The notes under the pieces: model-generated
Told to the model about the DNA's origin: nothing
Databases searched by the model: none
What the model saw: only the letters and a program-made list of their open reading frames with translations
Source of the DNA: CAWARU01 sp963784575
GTDB taxonomy: Bacteria > Pseudomonadota > Gammaproteobacteria > UBA6186 > Azoamicaceae
Reading direction: 5' to 3'
Assembly: GCA_963784575.1 (NCBI GenBank)
Contig: CAWARU010000001.1
Location: 930,001 to 994,000, forward strand
DNA: 64,000 nt
Translations under genes and position numbers: made by a program
In this document: positions 62,455 to 64,000 of the stretch, piece by piece
Layout: each line of letters begins with the position of its first letter
How positions within the stretch are numbered: the first letter of the stretch is position 1

Positions 62455-63264
62455 TCATATTACCTTCTTCTGAAGAGTAGTCAAGATTCCCCTGAGTATA
62501 TTTATTTCAACTTTATCCAAGCCTGCCCTGCCAAATAAACGTTTTAATCTTGGCATCAATTGACCTGGATTTTCTCGATCTAAATATTGAATATCCACCA
62601 AAGCTTGTTCAAGATGATCATAGAAACCAGAAGTTTCTTCAAAATTTGCGCTGAGACTCTGCTCTGCTAAATGTATGTGCCGTGAGCAATCTTCTTCTTT
62701 TTTTGTTTCTTTCGCTTCTTTCGCTTTTTTTGCAAAAATGCTGCTACGGCTTGTTGCCGCAACCCATAATTCATAGCTAATTATTTGCACCGCTTGTGCC
62801 AAATTTAAGGAAGCATGTTCAGTGTTTGTTGGAATCATGATTTGAGCATGACAATATTGTAATTCTTGGTTTGACAGCCCAGATTGTTCGCAGCCGTAGA
62901 GTATTGCAACTTCCAGAGGTTTATCTGTTGATTTTGAATCTGAATTTGAATCTAATTCTGAGATGATTTTTTCCGCAGCTTCACGAGCGGTGAATAAAGG
63001 CCAGGAAAGCGAACGTTCCCTGCTGCTGGTTCCAAGAATTAAATTGCAACCTACTAAAGCTTCTTCAACTCTTGATACAACTATTGCATTTTCCAAAATA
63101 TCCTTGGCAGAGGTAGCACGAGCGGTAGCTTCATCGGAGGGGAATTCTTTAGGGGCTACGAGGTATAATCTCGATAATCCCATATTTTTCATGGCACGGG
63201 CTGCTGCACCGATATTTCCGGGATGGCTATTGTGGATTAGAACAGTTCGGATATGATTTAGCAT
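62455..63264 (-). CDS. trmJ: tRNA (cytidine/uridine-2'-O-)-methyltransferase TrmJ-like
   Basis: A 269-residue SPOUT methyltransferase. IHNSHPGNIGAAARAMKNMGL is motif 1; AILYGCEQSGLSNQEL is motif 2; SLNLAQAVQIISYEL is motif 3 with the knot. The Arg usual in motif 2 (GRE) is Cys here (GCE, codon TGC). TrmJ methylates position 32 of tRNAs. It lies upstream of iscS on the same strand, as in E. coli. Confidence 0.88.
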   Translation of the reverse strand: MLNHIRTVLIHNSHPGNIGAAARAMKNMGLSRLYLVAPKEFPSDEATARATSAKDILENAIVVSRVEEALVGCNLILGTSSRERSLSWPLFTAREAAEKIISELDSNSDSKSTDKPLEVAILYGCEQSGLSNQELQYCHAQIMIPTNTEHASLNLAQAVQIISYELWVAATSRSSIFAKKAKEAKETKKEEDCSRHIHLAEQSLSANFEETSGFYDHLEQALVDIQYLDRENPGQLMPRLKRLFGRAGLDKVEINILRGILTTLQKKVI

Positions 63265-63393
63265 ATTACTATCCTATCATATCTTATCGAATAACGCTTG
63301 AATAACTTTTTTCGTTATTCAAGCGCCACCGTTACCCTAGATCGTGAATTTAGTAATAAACAAATCTACTAAATACATCTTACAACGTTACGA

Positions 63394-64000
63394 TCAACGC
63401 TTCTTATCACAAGCGGAAAGGAGATCACCACAACATTTCAAACATTCGCAAAAGCCGCTCAAACAGTCGCCGCATCCTTTTACTGCATCGCTTTCGCAAC
63501 ATTTCAAGCAACTATCGCAACTACCGCAATCACAAGAAGGCATGGAGCAATTTGGCAATGAACAGCTTGGTAAAGAACAACTTGGCAACGAACAGTCTGG
63601 CTTGCAACTTGGACAACCGTCAAAGCAGCCATTACAACTGGGCATACTGCATAATTTTGCGCCATCACATTTCCAAAGGCTAAACTGATGCGCAACAGCA
63701 GTCGCTTCAGTTGCTATCTTTTCACCCGCATGCTTCAGACCATCTCCCATGCCTTCTGCTGCGTGTCCTGCTGCACTGCTGGCTCTGGATGCTGCAGAAC
63801 TCAGGCTTTCTCCTAGCGCTTTTGCTCTGTCCCCTAAATGAAGATGTTCAAATCCATCAGCAATCTCATGAGCAAGTTGTCCTGCCCCGTGTGCTGCACT
63901 GTGGGCTGCAGAACTCAAACTTGAACCCAATTGTTCTGCTTTATGTTTAACTTCTTCGCCAAAACTTTGATGACCATCACTTTGGCCATTGGTTTGACCA
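63394..64000 (-). CDS. Cys-rich protein with alanine-rich helical N-terminus (5' end outside window)
   Basis: The frame is open to base 64000, so the N-terminus is missing. The visible part has an amphipathic Ala/Ser/His-rich region (SSAAHSAAHGAGQLAHEIADG-type, in part), as in late-embryogenesis-like stress proteins. About 70 residues with some 25 Cys follow, including tandem SLPSC/SMPSC units and CDCGSCDSCLKCC. No signal peptide can be seen in this window. Metal binding or a disulfide-stabilised structure is plausible. I do not recognise a family. Confidence 0.65.
   Translation of the reverse strand, partial: GQTNGQSDGHQSFGEEVKHKAEQLGSSLSSAAHSAAHGAGQLAHEIADGFEHLHLGDRAKALGESLSSAASRASSAAGHAAEGMGDGLKHAGEKIATEATAVAHQFSLWKCDGAKLCSMPSCNGCFDGCPSCKPDCSLPSCSLPSCSLPNCSMPSCDCGSCDSCLKCCESDAVKGCGDCLSGFCECLKCCGDLLSACDKKR

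Overview
The window looks like chromosomal DNA of a gammaproteobacterium of the order Legionellales, probably host-associated and possibly close to Candidatus Berkiella or Coxiella. This is inferred from gene content and not from any database search. The evidence is an AT-rich background, a gloB / yafS-like / rnhA-dnaQ neighbourhood, a gammaproteobacterial mra (dcw) cluster, a yejABEF-type importer, a trmJ-iscS-iscA block, and many large ankyrin-repeat or DUF3638-type proteins of the kind found in amoeba-dwelling bacteria.

Layout. Bases 1-4229 hold two convergent c-di-GMP genes, a GAF-GGDEF cyclase and a PAS-GGDEF-EAL protein. Bases 4499-15055 are a three-ORF block that together resembles one giant DUF3638/DUF3645 helicase-like protein, with its ATPase domain cut by a -1 frame change between Walker A and Walker B. 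Bases 15082-24570 are mostly housekeeping: a CPA1 Na+/H+ antiporter, a histone H1-like DUF6496 protein, dnaQ, rnhA, an amine oxidase, a yafS-like methyltransferase, gloB, mltD and ttcA. Bases 24771-35182 are an accessory stretch with a lysine-rich/ankyrin gene in three pieces, an unknown Ala/Gln-rich protein, an adenine deaminase, and a 1421-residue protein that joins a C58-like cysteine-protease domain to ankyrin repeats. Bases 35179-49642 hold a BON protein, yejFEBA, fabI, a His/Arg-rich secreted protein, a MazG-like hydrolase, another ankyrin protein, ohr, and two surface-polysaccharide genes.

Bases 49737-58944 (minus strand) are mraZ-rsmH-ftsL-ftsI-murE-murF-mraY-murD, the front half of the division and cell-wall cluster, behind a recognisable promoter and MraZ operator. 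The cluster stops after murD: ftsW and murG do not follow. Bases 59591-64000 hold an orphan parA, iscA, iscS, trmJ and a Cys-rich protein cut by the window edge.

The most striking feature is a set of interrupted genes. murE has a single in-frame TGA where an Arg (CGA) is expected. ftsI, parA, the DUF3638 gene and the lysine-rich/ankyrin gene each need one or two frame changes. In every case the upstream piece ends in TGA, although most intact genes here end in TAA or TAG. Assembly errors, real gene decay and recoding are all possible, and the sequence alone does not decide between them.

Two families of short palindromic intergenic repeats are also present. Ends of one family supply the stop codons of murD and the MazG-like gene, and a remnant lies at the point where the cell-wall cluster breaks off. 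No rRNA, tRNA, CRISPR array or transposase gene was recognised.
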